Notes under the pieces: model-generated
The model's input: only the letters and a program-made list of their open reading frames with translations
Told to the model about the DNA's origin: nothing
The model's database searches: none
Translations under genes and position numbers: made by a program
Assembly: GCA_016935665.1 (NCBI GenBank)
Contig: JAFGQN010000122.1
Span: 1 to 40,057, forward strand
Direction: 5' to 3'
Length of the DNA stretch: 40,057 nucleotides
Origin: Deltaproteobacteria bacterium
GTDB taxonomy: Bacteria > Myxococcota_A > Polyangia > JAAYKL01
In this document: positions 26,364 to 34,648 of the stretch, piece after piece
Position numbering within the stretch: the first letter of the stretch is position 1
Layout of the letters: every line of letters begins with the position of its first letter

Positions 26364-27151
26364 TTCACGAAGCCTTCCAACAGGGGCAAAATGTTGTCGT
26401 GCCCAGCGGCCACAGCCAAATCCCGCGCTGTTACACCAGTGGTTGTCCGGGCCAGAATATTCGCTCCACGTTCACAAAGCGTTCTCACCACATCTTGATA
26501 TCCCCGCTGCGCCGCGAGCATCAATGCCGTTTTACCTGATTGTGCGGCGATATCCGCCCGGGCGCCCGCATCCATCAACATTTCAGTCATTTCCGCATTC
26601 CCCTCCATGGCGGCGACCATCAATGAGGTCACTCCAACTCGGTTGATGGCGTCCACCTCTGCACCATCCTCCAACAGCACCAGGGCGGCGCTTTCATTTC
26701 CCTCCATTACCGCCATCATTAAAGGAGTGTACCCATCGGTGCTGCTTTGATTCACGTCTGCTCCCGCATGCAGAAGCGTCAGGCATATGTCGTCACTGCC
26801 GCGACCGGCCGCCATAAACAATGCGGTTGCCCCATCCACCTGTGTCCGATTGACATCTGCATCGCGGCGAATCAGTTCCTCCACAACTTCGATGTGCCCA
26901 TGCGCCGACGCAGTCATCAGCGGCGTCCTTTGGGATGTATCCGCCATATCCACTTCCATTCCCTGTTTGAGCATTGCCACCAGCGCATCCAGGCGCCCTT
27001 CCGCTGCGGCCCGATGCAAGGCCTGCGTTAAAACGGCCTGACCCGACGCGGACGCCATCGAGACTGGCGCCCCTGGCAGTTGTTGTGCAGTTGCACAACA
27101 TTGCAGAAACACACTGACCACAAATGCGAAAAGCCACGGAACGCCGCGCAT
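26360..27151 (-). CDS. Secreted ankyrin-repeat protein
   Basis: 263 residues with start at 27151, one base past the kinase stop. An in-frame ATG at 27166 overlaps the kinase gene by 14 bases and is possible too; still earlier ATGs run deep into it. A signal peptide is seen (about 1-22, ending CCATAQ; signal peptidase I cleavage, or a weak lipobox). From about residue 45 there are six to seven ankyrin repeats with TPLMTAS, TALFMAAGRG, TPLMMAVMEGN, TSLMVAAMEGN and TALMLAAQRGY signatures at 33-residue spacing. Ankyrin repeats bind proteins; here the site is probably periplasm or outer-membrane space. It is wedged between the PEGA kinase gene and the LptE-like gene in a coupled three-gene unit. 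Confidence 0.85.
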   Translation of the reverse strand: MRGVPWLFAFVVSVFLQCCATAQQLPGAPVSMASASGQAVLTQALHRAAAEGRLDALVAMLKQGMEVDMADTSQRTPLMTASAHGHIEVVEELIRRDADVNRTQVDGATALFMAAGRGSDDICLTLLHAGADVNQSSTDGYTPLMMAVMEGNESAALVLLEDGAEVDAINRVGVTSLMVAAMEGNAEMTEMLMDAGARADIAAQSGKTALMLAAQRGYQDVVRTLCERGANILARTTTGVTARDLAVAAGHDNILPLLEGFVK

Positions 27152-27152
27152 C

Positions 27153-28169
27153 CTAATGCTTTCCATTCGCTTTTTGTCCAATATCCACCTGCTCGTGGAT
27201 GTTGACCGTTGTGCCACGCCGGATGACAATGATTCTTTCCTTATCAAACCCCAAATCCCTGTTTACTATTCGCAACGAATGTTCTCCCACGGGCAGCGCA
27301 TGATTGCGCAGCGGTGTCGTCCCCATCAGTACGCCATCCACATGCACGTATGCCCACGGCCGCGCAAAAACCCTAAGTCTGCCCATGTTTTTTTGGGCCA
27401 GAGCCTGCATAATCTGCCGATTCTGAGTAGCGTCTTCATCCAACGTTTCCATCTCCGCCCGGGCTTCCATATCTAAATCGTCCGCAGATATTGTCAATTC
27501 CGGTGGTGTGCCCTGAAGTTGCATCACCACTTCATCCTCAGCAATTCCCTTATCGCGTTGCGCCTTCTCTTTGAGCATCGGCGTTCCAGAAGATGCCCCT
27601 TGTCTGGAAGAAGAAAGTTCGTTCCCCACAATAATGGCACTGGATTCGGTAACCCCGGCGGTTCTCTGCATCCACCGTATCACTCCCACCGTCGCAGTGA
27701 CAACGACCAGCAAGGCAATGCCTCCAATCCATACACGCCGATACAGCCGTCGACGCTCTCTGGAGGCCACGGATGCCAATCCCGTCTGGGAGGGAGCGGA
27801 TGACTCACTCTGTTCCATCCCGGCCGCCGGCTCGGCAGTTGCGATGGCACCGGTGCTGCCCTTCACGTCTGAAGTGATCAATCCAAACAAAAACCTGGTG
27901 GTATCGAGCGCGCTGTGCTCGGGCAGTGGTAATCCGTCCAGCACCGCCATCGCCGCTGAAGCGGAACCAAACCGTTCCTGCGGGTTCGCGGTGATGATAT
28001 GCGACAAATAATCGTTAATCTCTGCGCAAAGCCATGGAATTTCAGGCAGTTGCGGGTTCATCGCCGATGCGAGAATCTCCGTTTCGCTCGTTCCCTGTAT
28101 AAATCGACGTCCGGTAAGCATTTCGAACAGCACCAATCCCAGACTATACAAGTCGGAGGCCGGACTCAC
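27153..28169 (-). CDS. Ser/Thr kinase, C-terminal part (frameshifted): C-lobe, TM, PEGA
   Basis: Second part of the split kinase. The frame is read from GTG at 28169, which overlaps the TGA of the first part; upstream of that the frame is out of phase. It begins with the kinase C-lobe (SPASDLYSLGLVLFEMLTGR, then PQERFGSA). A linker of about 90 residues follows, then one membrane helix (GGIALLVVVTATVGVI) and a C-terminal PEGA domain (GRLRVFARPWAYVHVDGVLMGTTPL, HSLRIVNRD). PEGA domains lie on the periplasmic side. With one extra base in the five-G run at 28176-28180, it joins the first part to give 535 residues. Alternatively, stop-restart at GTGA could make a split kinase. Confidence 0.82.
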   Translation of the reverse strand: MSPASDLYSLGLVLFEMLTGRRFIQGTSETEILASAMNPQLPEIPWLCAEINDYLSHIITANPQERFGSASAAMAVLDGLPLPEHSALDTTRFLFGLITSDVKGSTGAIATAEPAAGMEQSESSAPSQTGLASVASRERRRLYRRVWIGGIALLVVVTATVGVIRWMQRTAGVTESSAIIVGNELSSSRQGASSGTPMLKEKAQRDKGIAEDEVVMQLQGTPPELTISADDLDMEARAEMETLDEDATQNRQIMQALAQKNMGRLRVFARPWAYVHVDGVLMGTTPLRNHALPVGEHSLRIVNRDLGFDKERIIVIRRGTTVNIHEQVDIGQKANGKH

Positions 28170-28759
28170 TCCCTGCCCCCGGCCTGCTCCGGCGAAAGAT
28201 ATGTTAATTTGCCTTTCACCATACCCGTCCGCGTCACCCGCGAACTGCCTCGGGCCCGTGCAATGCCGAAATCCGTCAGTTTGGCGACACCGTCTTTGGA
28301 CACCAGTATATTGTGCGGCGAAATATCCCGGTGGATGACGGTCTGTACTCTGCCATCCATTTTCACTGCCGAGGCGGCTTCCAATGCGCAAAGAATCTCT
28401 CGAAATATATTAAACGCCACACCAATCGGAATTGGCATGCCAATCGCAGAGGCTGCGGAGATAATTTTCTTCAAATCCCATCCGTCAATACATTCCATGA
28501 CGATAAAACAATTTTCCGCAGAGGTATCGAAATCAAACACCTTCACCACATTGGGATGGTTCAGTGCCATGGCGAACCTGGCTTCCTGCCTGAACATTCG
28601 CAGAAAATCCGCATCGTCACTGAATTCGGGACGAATTCGTTTAATACAGATGCGTTGTTGCGCCAGAGATTCATCATCGGGACAGTTTGCCGAAAAAATC
28701 TCAGCCATTCCGCCCTGTGCCATTTTATACAGTAATCGATATTTTCCCAGTTTCAGCAT
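28166..28759 (-). CDS. Ser/Thr protein kinase, N-terminal part (frameshifted)
   Basis: First 197 residues of a eukaryote-like (Hanks-type) kinase. The Gly-rich loop is at 12-20 (KMAQGGMAE), catalytic Lys40 (CIKRI), H143-R144-D145 in IHRDISPHN with Asn150, and DFG 163-165. It ends at TYLSPEQAGGRE just after the APE-equivalent. The frame is lost there: bases 28759 to 27153 total 1607, two over a multiple of three, so one base is missing near the G5 run. The ATG has GGGGAG only three bases away. A start 63 bases beyond the thiL stop makes co-transcription with thiL likely. The N-terminus lies in the cytoplasm. Confidence 0.86.
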   Translation of the reverse strand: MLKLGKYRLLYKMAQGGMAEIFSANCPDDESLAQQRICIKRIRPEFSDDADFLRMFRQEARFAMALNHPNVVKVFDFDTSAENCFIVMECIDGWDLKKIISAASAIGMPIPIGVAFNIFREILCALEAASAVKMDGRVQTVIHRDISPHNILVSKDGVAKLTDFGIARARGSSRVTRTGMVKGKLTYLSPEQAGGRE

Positions 28760-28822
28760 TTACTCCCCCCGGACAGGATATTTAAATCGTTTCTGCATCC
28801 AAGGTGGTCACATAAGGAGCCG

Positions 28823-29824
28823 TCAATCCAAATGGTCGAATCCCATTTTTTCCAGATTCCAGTACCGGCCGGACGCAGTGATCACACGTTTTTGGGCATC
28901 ATCTGCCGCTACCACTCTGCCAACAACAGTGACAGCAGTGCCGGTTGCATTCCATACATCCTGCATCAACTGCCTCACATCCGATTCCGAAGTCGTAAAC
29001 ATCAACTCATAATCCTCGCCCCCCGTTAGCGCCATTACCACTCCATCCAGTCCCAAAGCGTGGGCAAACTGTTGCAGCTCCACGGATACGGGTACGAGGG
29101 TTTCATCTATCACAATTTGGACATCGGACGCCACGGCAATATGTGAGGCATCCTGCAGCAGACCATCGCTGATATCCATACAGGCGGTAACGACGCCACT
29201 GGCAGCAAGCGCCTGCCCCTCCGCGACGCGCGGTGTGGGTCTGAAATGCCGTTCAACAAGTTTCGGGTGCGCCGATATGCCATCCTTTGCATTCATGAGA
29301 ATATGCAGTCCGGCCGCACTGGCGCCCAGAGTTCCTGTCACACATACAACATCTCCAACGCGGGCGCCGCTGCGAAACAGAACGCCGTCTTTTTTTGCCT
29401 CTCCCGCCACAAACAAATCCGCAATCACCCCGGCGCCGCTTCGTGCGGTATTGCCACCAATCAGCTGAACCCGAAATCGATTGAGCTCATCATAGAGTCC
29501 CTCGTAAACCGCCTCGTAAAACGCAGTCGCCACTTTTTTATCCAGGAGCAATGAACACAGTGCCCAAAGGGGTTGCCCGCCCATGGCGGCGATGTCGCTC
29601 AGATTCACAGCCGCAATCCGCTGGCCCAGGGTAAACGGAGGAATTCGTTCCATCAGAAAATGAACACCGGCCACCTGGGCATCACATGTAAACAGCAGGC
29701 ACCTGTCTGTTTCTTCAATCACCGCAGCATCATCGCCCACACTTTTGAGCACATCGTCCCGCTCAATGCCGCGTCCCTTTGTCAGGCGCCGTATGAGCTC
29801 AAACTCTCCGAACGATTTATTCAT
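28823..29824 (-). CDS. thiL: Thiamine-monophosphate kinase
   Basis: ATP-dependent phosphorylation of thiamine monophosphate to thiamine diphosphate, the last step of cofactor synthesis; cytoplasmic. 333 residues, close to the family's usual 310-340. The frame is open seven codons further, but the ATG at 29824 (MNKSFGEFELI) aligns with family starts and has GGA upstream. Motifs seen: GDDAAV, TCDAQVAGVHF, AVNLSDIAAMGG, GGNTAR, DISDGLL and GGEDYELMF. All the conserved acidic ligand residues appear present. It is the first gene of the minus-strand block that runs on into the Ser/Thr kinase. No thiamine riboswitch was recognised upstream. Confidence 0.93.
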   Translation of the reverse strand: MNKSFGEFELIRRLTKGRGIERDDVLKSVGDDAAVIEETDRCLLFTCDAQVAGVHFLMERIPPFTLGQRIAAVNLSDIAAMGGQPLWALCSLLLDKKVATAFYEAVYEGLYDELNRFRVQLIGGNTARSGAGVIADLFVAGEAKKDGVLFRSGARVGDVVCVTGTLGASAAGLHILMNAKDGISAHPKLVERHFRPTPRVAEGQALAASGVVTACMDISDGLLQDASHIAVASDVQIVIDETLVPVSVELQQFAHALGLDGVVMALTGGEDYELMFTTSESDVRQLMQDVWNATGTAVTVVGRVVAADDAQKRVITASGRYWNLEKMGFDHLD

Positions 29825-30245
29825 AATTCCAGCTTTCCGATGCATGGAAGATCAGCATCTGAGATTCCTCTGAGATTACACATAATTTACGCTGACGTTT
29901 TTATCAAATACCAATCAATGTGTTCATTAAATCCAAATCCGTAAAAAAATCACCATTGTTCGAGGTGTCACTTTTTTTCTGTTCTAAAACAGTAGCGCAA
30001 AAATCGGATACAAAAGCAAAATCAGCATTTCTCATGGCTGGCAACAACCACTGTAACATCTTGTATTCACAAGACAAAATACAATTACCTCCATAATGAC
30101 AACCCCAAAAAACCATTGTGCGAAAGGAGATACTCAGTTACACACCTGATGTGCGAATTCATCTATCCACTTGACAGCCGCAGGGATGCTGGTAGTCTCC
30201 GCCAAACTTTTGCATACAGGCAAGAGTTTTTTGAGTGATATAAAT
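29825..30245. other. Divergent intergenic region between thiL and yceD
   Basis: About 420 AT-rich bases with outward-facing genes on both sides. It holds a TTGACA-based promoter candidate for yceD (30171-30198), a weak TTGATA/TATGTG pair for thiL at 29879-29907, and an inverted repeat (TTGTATT ... AATACAA, 30061-30084). A direct repeat of CTGAGATT sits at about 29859-29877. A 70-codon minus-strand frame at 29904-30116 lacks features of a gene. Confidence 0.45.
30171..30198 (+). promoter_or_regulatory. Candidate housekeeping promoter for the yceD-rpmF-fab operon
   Basis: A perfect TTGACA (-35) is followed after 16 bases by TAGTCT, a -10 variant that matches three of six consensus positions; similar -10 elements occur in deltaproteobacterial promoters. 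The yceD start codon is about 48 bases further. The position just upstream of the operon is the main support. Confidence 0.42.
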
Positions 30246-30824
30246 ATGTTCTCTATTAAACAGATTAACCAAAAGGAAAGTCCTGATAAGTCGTCCACCA
30301 GTCTGCTTCATGTGGAACTGGCCCAGGTGCATCGTCAGACTAAATTCACCTGGACGATTCCCGTTTCCTGGCTAAATAACATTCTCGCTCAATGCGAATA
30401 CCCGGTTTGGGGAATATCAGGTCAATGTGATGTGACTTTCACCAGCGAAACACAAGGCCTGCATTTGCAGGGAATGGTACATTTCGTTGGGGAAACTGAG
30501 TGCGCAACGTGTTTAAGTAAACTAAAACTTGATTTGTGTGCTCACATCGATACATTCATGCAACCCGCGGATAGTGCGGAAGATACTCAGGACGAGTTGA
30601 CGCCGGAAGACCTGAACGTTGAATACTATCAAGGCACCACTCTGATACTTGATGACATGGTGACAGACAGCATTTTGCTGGAACTTCCCATGCATCCCAG
30701 ATGTGAGCGCGCCTGTAAAAAAATCAACGGACTGGTGACGGTGGAAGAACTCGAACAACGCGAATCAACTGTTGACCCGCGGCTTCAAGCCCTGGCCAAC
30801 ATTAAACTGTCTAAGGAGAGTTAA
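30246..30824 (+). CDS. yceD: YceD family protein (DUF177)
   Basis: 192 residues with ATG at 30246; the frame opens further upstream in the promoter region. GAGTGA about eight bases before is a weak ribosome site. It is a DUF177/YceD protein, linked in E. coli and plants to accumulation of 23S rRNA; the biochemical role is not fixed. Family signs are the Cys pairs ECATC and HPRCERACKK near positions conserved in the family, with an acidic region in between (DTQDELTPEDLN). It sits directly before rpmF (2-base gap), the standard partner. It is the first gene of the plus-strand operon. Confidence 0.88.
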   Translation: MFSIKQINQKESPDKSSTSLLHVELAQVHRQTKFTWTIPVSWLNNILAQCEYPVWGISGQCDVTFTSETQGLHLQGMVHFVGETECATCLSKLKLDLCAHIDTFMQPADSAEDTQDELTPEDLNVEYYQGTTLILDDMVTDSILLELPMHPRCERACKKINGLVTVEELEQRESTVDPRLQALANIKLSKES

Positions 30825-30826
30825 CA

Positions 30827-31030
30827 GTGGCAGTTCCAAAGAAAAAAACGTCCAAGGCACGTCGCGACAGAAGACGCGCAAATCATGACAGAGTCTCACA
30901 GCCAGCCATTTCAGATTGCAAAGAGTGTGGCGCACCAACCGTTCCTCATCAGGCTTGCCCGGAATGCGGTGTTTACAGAGGACGCCAGGTCATTGAACTG
31001 GTCGAAGACGGAGCACAGGAAGAAGCATAG
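30827..31030 (+). CDS. rpmF: 50S ribosomal protein L32
   Basis: 67-residue L32 of the large ribosomal subunit. GTG start with AAGGAG at proper spacing, two bases after yceD. The basic N-terminus AVPKKKTSKARRDRRRA is characteristic, and two zinc-binding pairs (CKEC, CPEC) show the zinc-type (C+) form. The slightly long acidic C-terminus is typical of this branch. In many bacteria plsX follows; here fabH does, after a 69-base gap that contains a sigma-54-like promoter. Confidence 0.95.
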   Translation: MAVPKKKTSKARRDRRRANHDRVSQPAISDCKECGAPTVPHQACPECGVYRGRQVIELVEDGAQEEA

Positions 31031-31039
31031 TCTGAACTC

Positions 31040-31054
31040 TGGCACGTATATTGC
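31040..31054 (+). promoter_or_regulatory. Sigma-54 (-24/-12) promoter upstream of fabH
   Basis: TGGCACG, four bases, then TTGC: GG at -24 and GC at -12 are ten bases apart, exactly as in the sigma-54 consensus. It lies in the 69-base rpmF-fabH gap, and fabH starts 46 bases downstream. No enhancer-binding site was recognised. The agreement with consensus is near perfect, but function is inferred. Confidence 0.6.
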
Positions 31055-31099
31055 CTGCGCACCAGGCGCGTGTACTGAACAACCGAAAACGAGCAATGC

Positions 31100-32092
31100 A
31101 TGAGCGCTGATATTAGTACTAGAATCATCGGAACCGGCAAATACAAAGCGGACGGTGTACTTACCAATTTCGATCTCGAAAAAATGGTGGACACCAGCGA
31201 TCAATGGATTACTGAGCGCACTGGCATTAGCGAACGCAGAGTTGCATCAAAAGGGATTGCCACATCGGATATGGCAGCCGAGGCGGTTCGTTCCGCTTTG
31301 AATATGGCGGGAAAAACTGCAAATGACCTGGATATGATCATTTGTGGCACTGTCACTGGAGATATGCCTCTTCCCGCTACGGCGGCGTTGATTCAGCAAA
31401 AAATTGGCGCGTCCAATATGTGCGCGTCATTCGATGTTTCAGCAGCGTGTGCGGGGTTTATTTACGGGTTGTCTGTAGCGGATGCATTTATCAAAACCGG
31501 GAAAGCAAAAAACATCGCCGTCATTGGTGCGGAAATGCTGACCCGGTTTATGGACTTTGAAGACCGCAACACATGCGTGCTGTTTGGAGATGGCGCCGGC
31601 GCGGTGATTGTCACTGCAGATAATTCGAGCAGAGGAATCCTGTCGACGCACCTGTTCACCGACAGTTCCCTCACTGGAGCCCTGCAAATCCCGGGTGGCG
31701 GTTCACTCTATCCCGCAAGTGAAAAGACCATCTCGTCAAAACGTCATTACATAAAAATGGAAGGACGCGAGGTGTTCAAGGTCGCAGTGAAATATCTGGC
31801 TGACGCCGCGGAAGTGGCCATTCGGTCAAACGGCGTCACCGTGGATGATATTGATGTCGTGGCTGCCCATCAGGCAAATATGCGCATTCTGAGTGCCGTT
31901 TCAAAAAGAGTGAATATACCCATTGAAAAATTTGCTTTGAACCTCAGGTATTATGGAAACACTTCCAGCGCCTCCATTCCGATTTCACTTGATGAAGCGG
32001 TGCGGGGCGGCAAGGTATCTGACAACAATCTGGTTTTAATGATTGCTCTGGGTGGCGGTATTTCCTGGGGATCCGCTCTGATAAAATGGTGA
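31100..32092 (+). CDS. fabH: 3-oxoacyl-ACP synthase III (KAS III)
   Basis: Starts fatty acid synthesis by condensing acyl-CoA with malonyl-ACP; cytoplasmic. 330 residues, the usual size. Catalytic triad Cys117 (SAACAGF), His257 (AHQANMR) and Asn287 (YGNTSSAS) is complete, and the C-terminal GGGISWGS glycine loop is present. The ribosome site before ATG is weak. It follows rpmF by 69 bases, with a sigma-54-type promoter between, and is seven bases before fabD. plsX, often between rpmF and fabH, is absent. Confidence 0.95.
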   Translation: MSADISTRIIGTGKYKADGVLTNFDLEKMVDTSDQWITERTGISERRVASKGIATSDMAAEAVRSALNMAGKTANDLDMIICGTVTGDMPLPATAALIQQKIGASNMCASFDVSAACAGFIYGLSVADAFIKTGKAKNIAVIGAEMLTRFMDFEDRNTCVLFGDGAGAVIVTADNSSRGILSTHLFTDSSLTGALQIPGGGSLYPASEKTISSKRHYIKMEGREVFKVAVKYLADAAEVAIRSNGVTVDDIDVVAAHQANMRILSAVSKRVNIPIEKFALNLRYYGNTSSASIPISLDEAVRGGKVSDNNLVLMIALGGGISWGSALIKW

Positions 32093-32099
32093 TTTTTTA

Positions 32100-33041
32100 A
32101 TGAAAACAGCGTTCATATTTCCCGGACAGGGTGCTCAAAAGGTAGGCATGGGCAAAGAGCTATGCGACAGGTTTGATATCGCTCGCACCGTCTTTGCCGA
32201 AGCGAACGACGCGTTGAATGAAGATTTTCAAAAATTAATTTTTGAGGGTCCAATCGAAGTTCTGACGCTGACAGCAAATACGCAACCGGCAATCGTGGCC
32301 GTTTCTATTGCAGCGTTGCGGGCATTTCAGGAAGTCTGCAATGTTCGGCCGGATTTTGTAGCCGGACATTCTCTTGGAGAGTTTTCTGCGCTGGTGGCCA
32401 GTGGTTCATTGGAATTCAGCGATGCAATTCGAACCACCCGTGCCAGGGGCACCTTCATGCAACAGGCCGTTCCGGAAGGCGAAGGCGCCATGGCAGCGGT
32501 CATGAAACTGGATGACGATGTCATTGCGAAGGTGTGTCGCGAAGTATCTGAGGGAGATGTCGTTTCCCCTGCCAACTTCAATTGCCCCGGTCAGGTTGTT
32601 ATTTCCGGTAAAGCGAACGCCGTTGGTCGTGCGTCGACTCTTCTAAAAGAAAAAGGTGGCAGAGTCATACCACTGAAAGTAAGCGCTCCATTTCACTGTG
32701 CTCTGATGGCGTCGGCAGCAACGCAGTTGGACGCACAGCTGGCCGATGTTGAGTTCGGCCTCCCTGTTCCACCGGTGGTTACGAACGTGGAAGCCACCCC
32801 AAATATGGATGCGATCCGAATTCGATCACTTTTGGTCCAGCAGGTCACTGCACCTGTTCGATGGACAGAATCCGTTCGATATATGATTGATGAAGGTGTA
32901 TCCACTTTCATCGAATTTGGACCTGGCAACGTACTTGCAGGTCTGATTTCCAAAATTGACAAATCGGTAGAGGTAATTTCGGTTGGCTCTCCTGATGGTA
33001 TTGAAATAGCAAAAGAAACACTTGAAAAAAAGCAGTCATAA
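32100..33041 (+). CDS. fabD: Malonyl-CoA:ACP transacylase
   Basis: Moves malonyl from CoA to acyl carrier protein, supplying the elongation substrate. 313 residues, normal length. GQGAQ at 9-13, the nucleophile Ser91 in GHSLGE, Arg in RARG and His199 in APFHC are all present; the C-terminal region carries the PGNVLAGL motif. It begins seven bases after fabH. fabG, usually next, is not present; an 81-base gap leads to acpP. Confidence 0.95.
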   Translation: MKTAFIFPGQGAQKVGMGKELCDRFDIARTVFAEANDALNEDFQKLIFEGPIEVLTLTANTQPAIVAVSIAALRAFQEVCNVRPDFVAGHSLGEFSALVASGSLEFSDAIRTTRARGTFMQQAVPEGEGAMAAVMKLDDDVIAKVCREVSEGDVVSPANFNCPGQVVISGKANAVGRASTLLKEKGGRVIPLKVSAPFHCALMASAATQLDAQLADVEFGLPVPPVVTNVEATPNMDAIRIRSLLVQQVTAPVRWTESVRYMIDEGVSTFIEFGPGNVLAGLISKIDKSVEVISVGSPDGIEIAKETLEKKQS

Positions 33042-33122
33042 ATTCTAAGAAAGTACGGAGAGAAACACCGCACTTGTAATGCATTTGAAGCAAGTTTCAA
33101 TTGCACAATTTGGAGGATACAA

Positions 33123-33356
33123 ATGGAAAATGAAAACAAAGTCCGCGAAATCGTATGCCAGCAATTAGACGTAGAACCCGAAGAAGTAAAAATGGAAACA
33201 TCTTTTATTGACGACCTCGGCGCAGACTCCCTCACAGTTGTAGAGCTCGTGCTGGCACTCGAAGAGGAATTCGAAATTGACATTCCCGATGAAGACACTG
33301 AGAAGCTGAGAACTTTCAAGGACGCAGTAGAGTATATCAACTCCAAGCTCGGCTAA
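33123..33356 (+). CDS. acpP: Acyl carrier protein
   Basis: 77-residue acidic carrier. The phosphopantetheine attachment Ser36 lies in the [14 protein letters not shown] motif, and helix III, ending in [13 protein letters not shown], is typical. A strong GGAGG about seven bases before ATG fits a highly expressed gene. It carries growing acyl chains to fabF and other enzymes. It lies between fabD (81-base gap with no gene) and fabF (35-base gap). Confidence 0.96.
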   Translation: MENENKVREIVCQQLDVEPEEVKMETSFIDDLGADSLTVVELVLALEEEFEIDIPDEDTEKLRTFKDAVEYINSKLG

Positions 33357-33391
33357 ACAGTCGGCTGAAATGAACTCCAAAGGAGCTTGCT

Positions 33392-34642
33392 TTGACGGAC
33401 AAGCGCAGAGTAGTTATTACCGGTCTCGGAGCCGTTAGCCCACTGGGACTGGATGTCGATTCACTGTGGAAAGGTTTAATCAGTGGCCAGAGTGGCATCG
33501 ACTATATCACGCATTTTGATACAGAAAACTTCGCTACGAAAATCGCCGGAGAAGTAAAGGGATTCGATCCACTCGACCATGTCTCGAAACGCGAAGTTCG
33601 CCAGATGGACCGCTTCATTCAGTTGGCCATCGCCGCTGCGGATGAAGCAATGAAAGACAGTGGGCTGACAATCACAGAGGAGCTGGCGCCCAGAGTCGCC
33701 TCCATTCTCGGTGTTGGCGTCGGGGGACTGGAATCAATGGAAATAACGTATGAAAAAATGCGCTCACTGGGAAGCCCCAAGCGTATCACACCATACTTTA
33801 TCCCAATGATGATTTCGAATCTGGCCCCAGGGCACATTTCCATGCGGCATAACCTGAAGGGTCCCTCTTACACGGTGACTTCAGCGTGTGCTTCCGCCAC
33901 CCATGCAGCCGGCGATTCCTTTCGCATGATTCAGGATGGGACAGTCGACGTTGCGGTTACCGGTGGTGCGGAAGCAGCAATTACCGCCCTGGGAATTGGT
34001 GGTTTCAATGCGATAAAAGCGCTTTCAATTAGAAATGATGAACCCCAAAAAGCAAGTCGACCATTTGATAAAGGTCGGGATGGTTTTGTTATGGGGGAAG
34101 GCGCTGGCGTTGTCGTACTGGAAGAACTGGAGCATGCAAAGGCGCGTGGCGCCAAAATATACGCTGAAATGACCGGATACGGAGCAACAGCGGATGCCAA
34201 TCATATTACGCAGCCGGCACCGGGTGGAGAAGGTGCGATTCGCTGTATGAACATCTGTCTGAATGACGCCGGGTTGAAACCTTCAGATATTGACTATATC
34301 AACGCGCATGGGACATCCACGCCAATTAACGATCCTCTGGAAACGATTGCAATGCTAAATGTTTTCGGCGAACACGTTGCGAAACTTGCGGTAAGCAGTA
34401 CAAAGTCCATGACGGGTCATTTACTGGGCGCTGCAGGTGCCATTGAAGCTATCGCTCTTGCACTGACTATCAAAAACCAGATTGCACCACCAACTATCAA
34501 TCTGGATGATCCTGATGAGAAGTGCACGATGGACTATATTCCTTTTGAAGCAAGGCAAATGCAAATCAATCATGCGATGAGCAACTCTCTGGGGTTTGGT
34601 GGAACAAACGCCACGATTTTGTTTTCGAAGTATGAGGGATAA
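33392..34642 (+). CDS. fabF: 3-oxoacyl-ACP synthase II (KAS II)
   Basis: Elongates acyl-ACP by condensation with malonyl-ACP. 416 residues. The start is TTG, with AAAGGAGC about eight bases upstream; the next ATG is too far in. Cys166 (SACASATH), His306 (NAHGTST) and His343 (MTGHLLGAAG) make the complete C-H-H catalytic site. It ends in the standard GFGGTNAT loop. It is followed by rpiB after six bases, so they are co-transcribed. Confidence 0.96.
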   Translation: MTDKRRVVITGLGAVSPLGLDVDSLWKGLISGQSGIDYITHFDTENFATKIAGEVKGFDPLDHVSKREVRQMDRFIQLAIAAADEAMKDSGLTITEELAPRVASILGVGVGGLESMEITYEKMRSLGSPKRITPYFIPMMISNLAPGHISMRHNLKGPSYTVTSACASATHAAGDSFRMIQDGTVDVAVTGGAEAAITALGIGGFNAIKALSIRNDEPQKASRPFDKGRDGFVMGEGAGVVVLEELEHAKARGAKIYAEMTGYGATADANHITQPAPGGEGAIRCMNICLNDAGLKPSDIDYINAHGTSTPINDPLETIAMLNVFGEHVAKLAVSSTKSMTGHLLGAAGAIEAIALALTIKNQIAPPTINLDDPDEKCTMDYIPFEARQMQINHAMSNSLGFGGTNATILFSKYEG

Positions 34643-34648
34643 TCAGAA

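Noticed and set aside
29825-29880. TPP riboswitch before thiL
   Set aside because: The leader is short and has no conserved thi-box bases.
29904-30116. 70-codon minus-strand frame between thiL and yceD
   Set aside because: No ribosome site, no family features, lies in a divergent promoter region.
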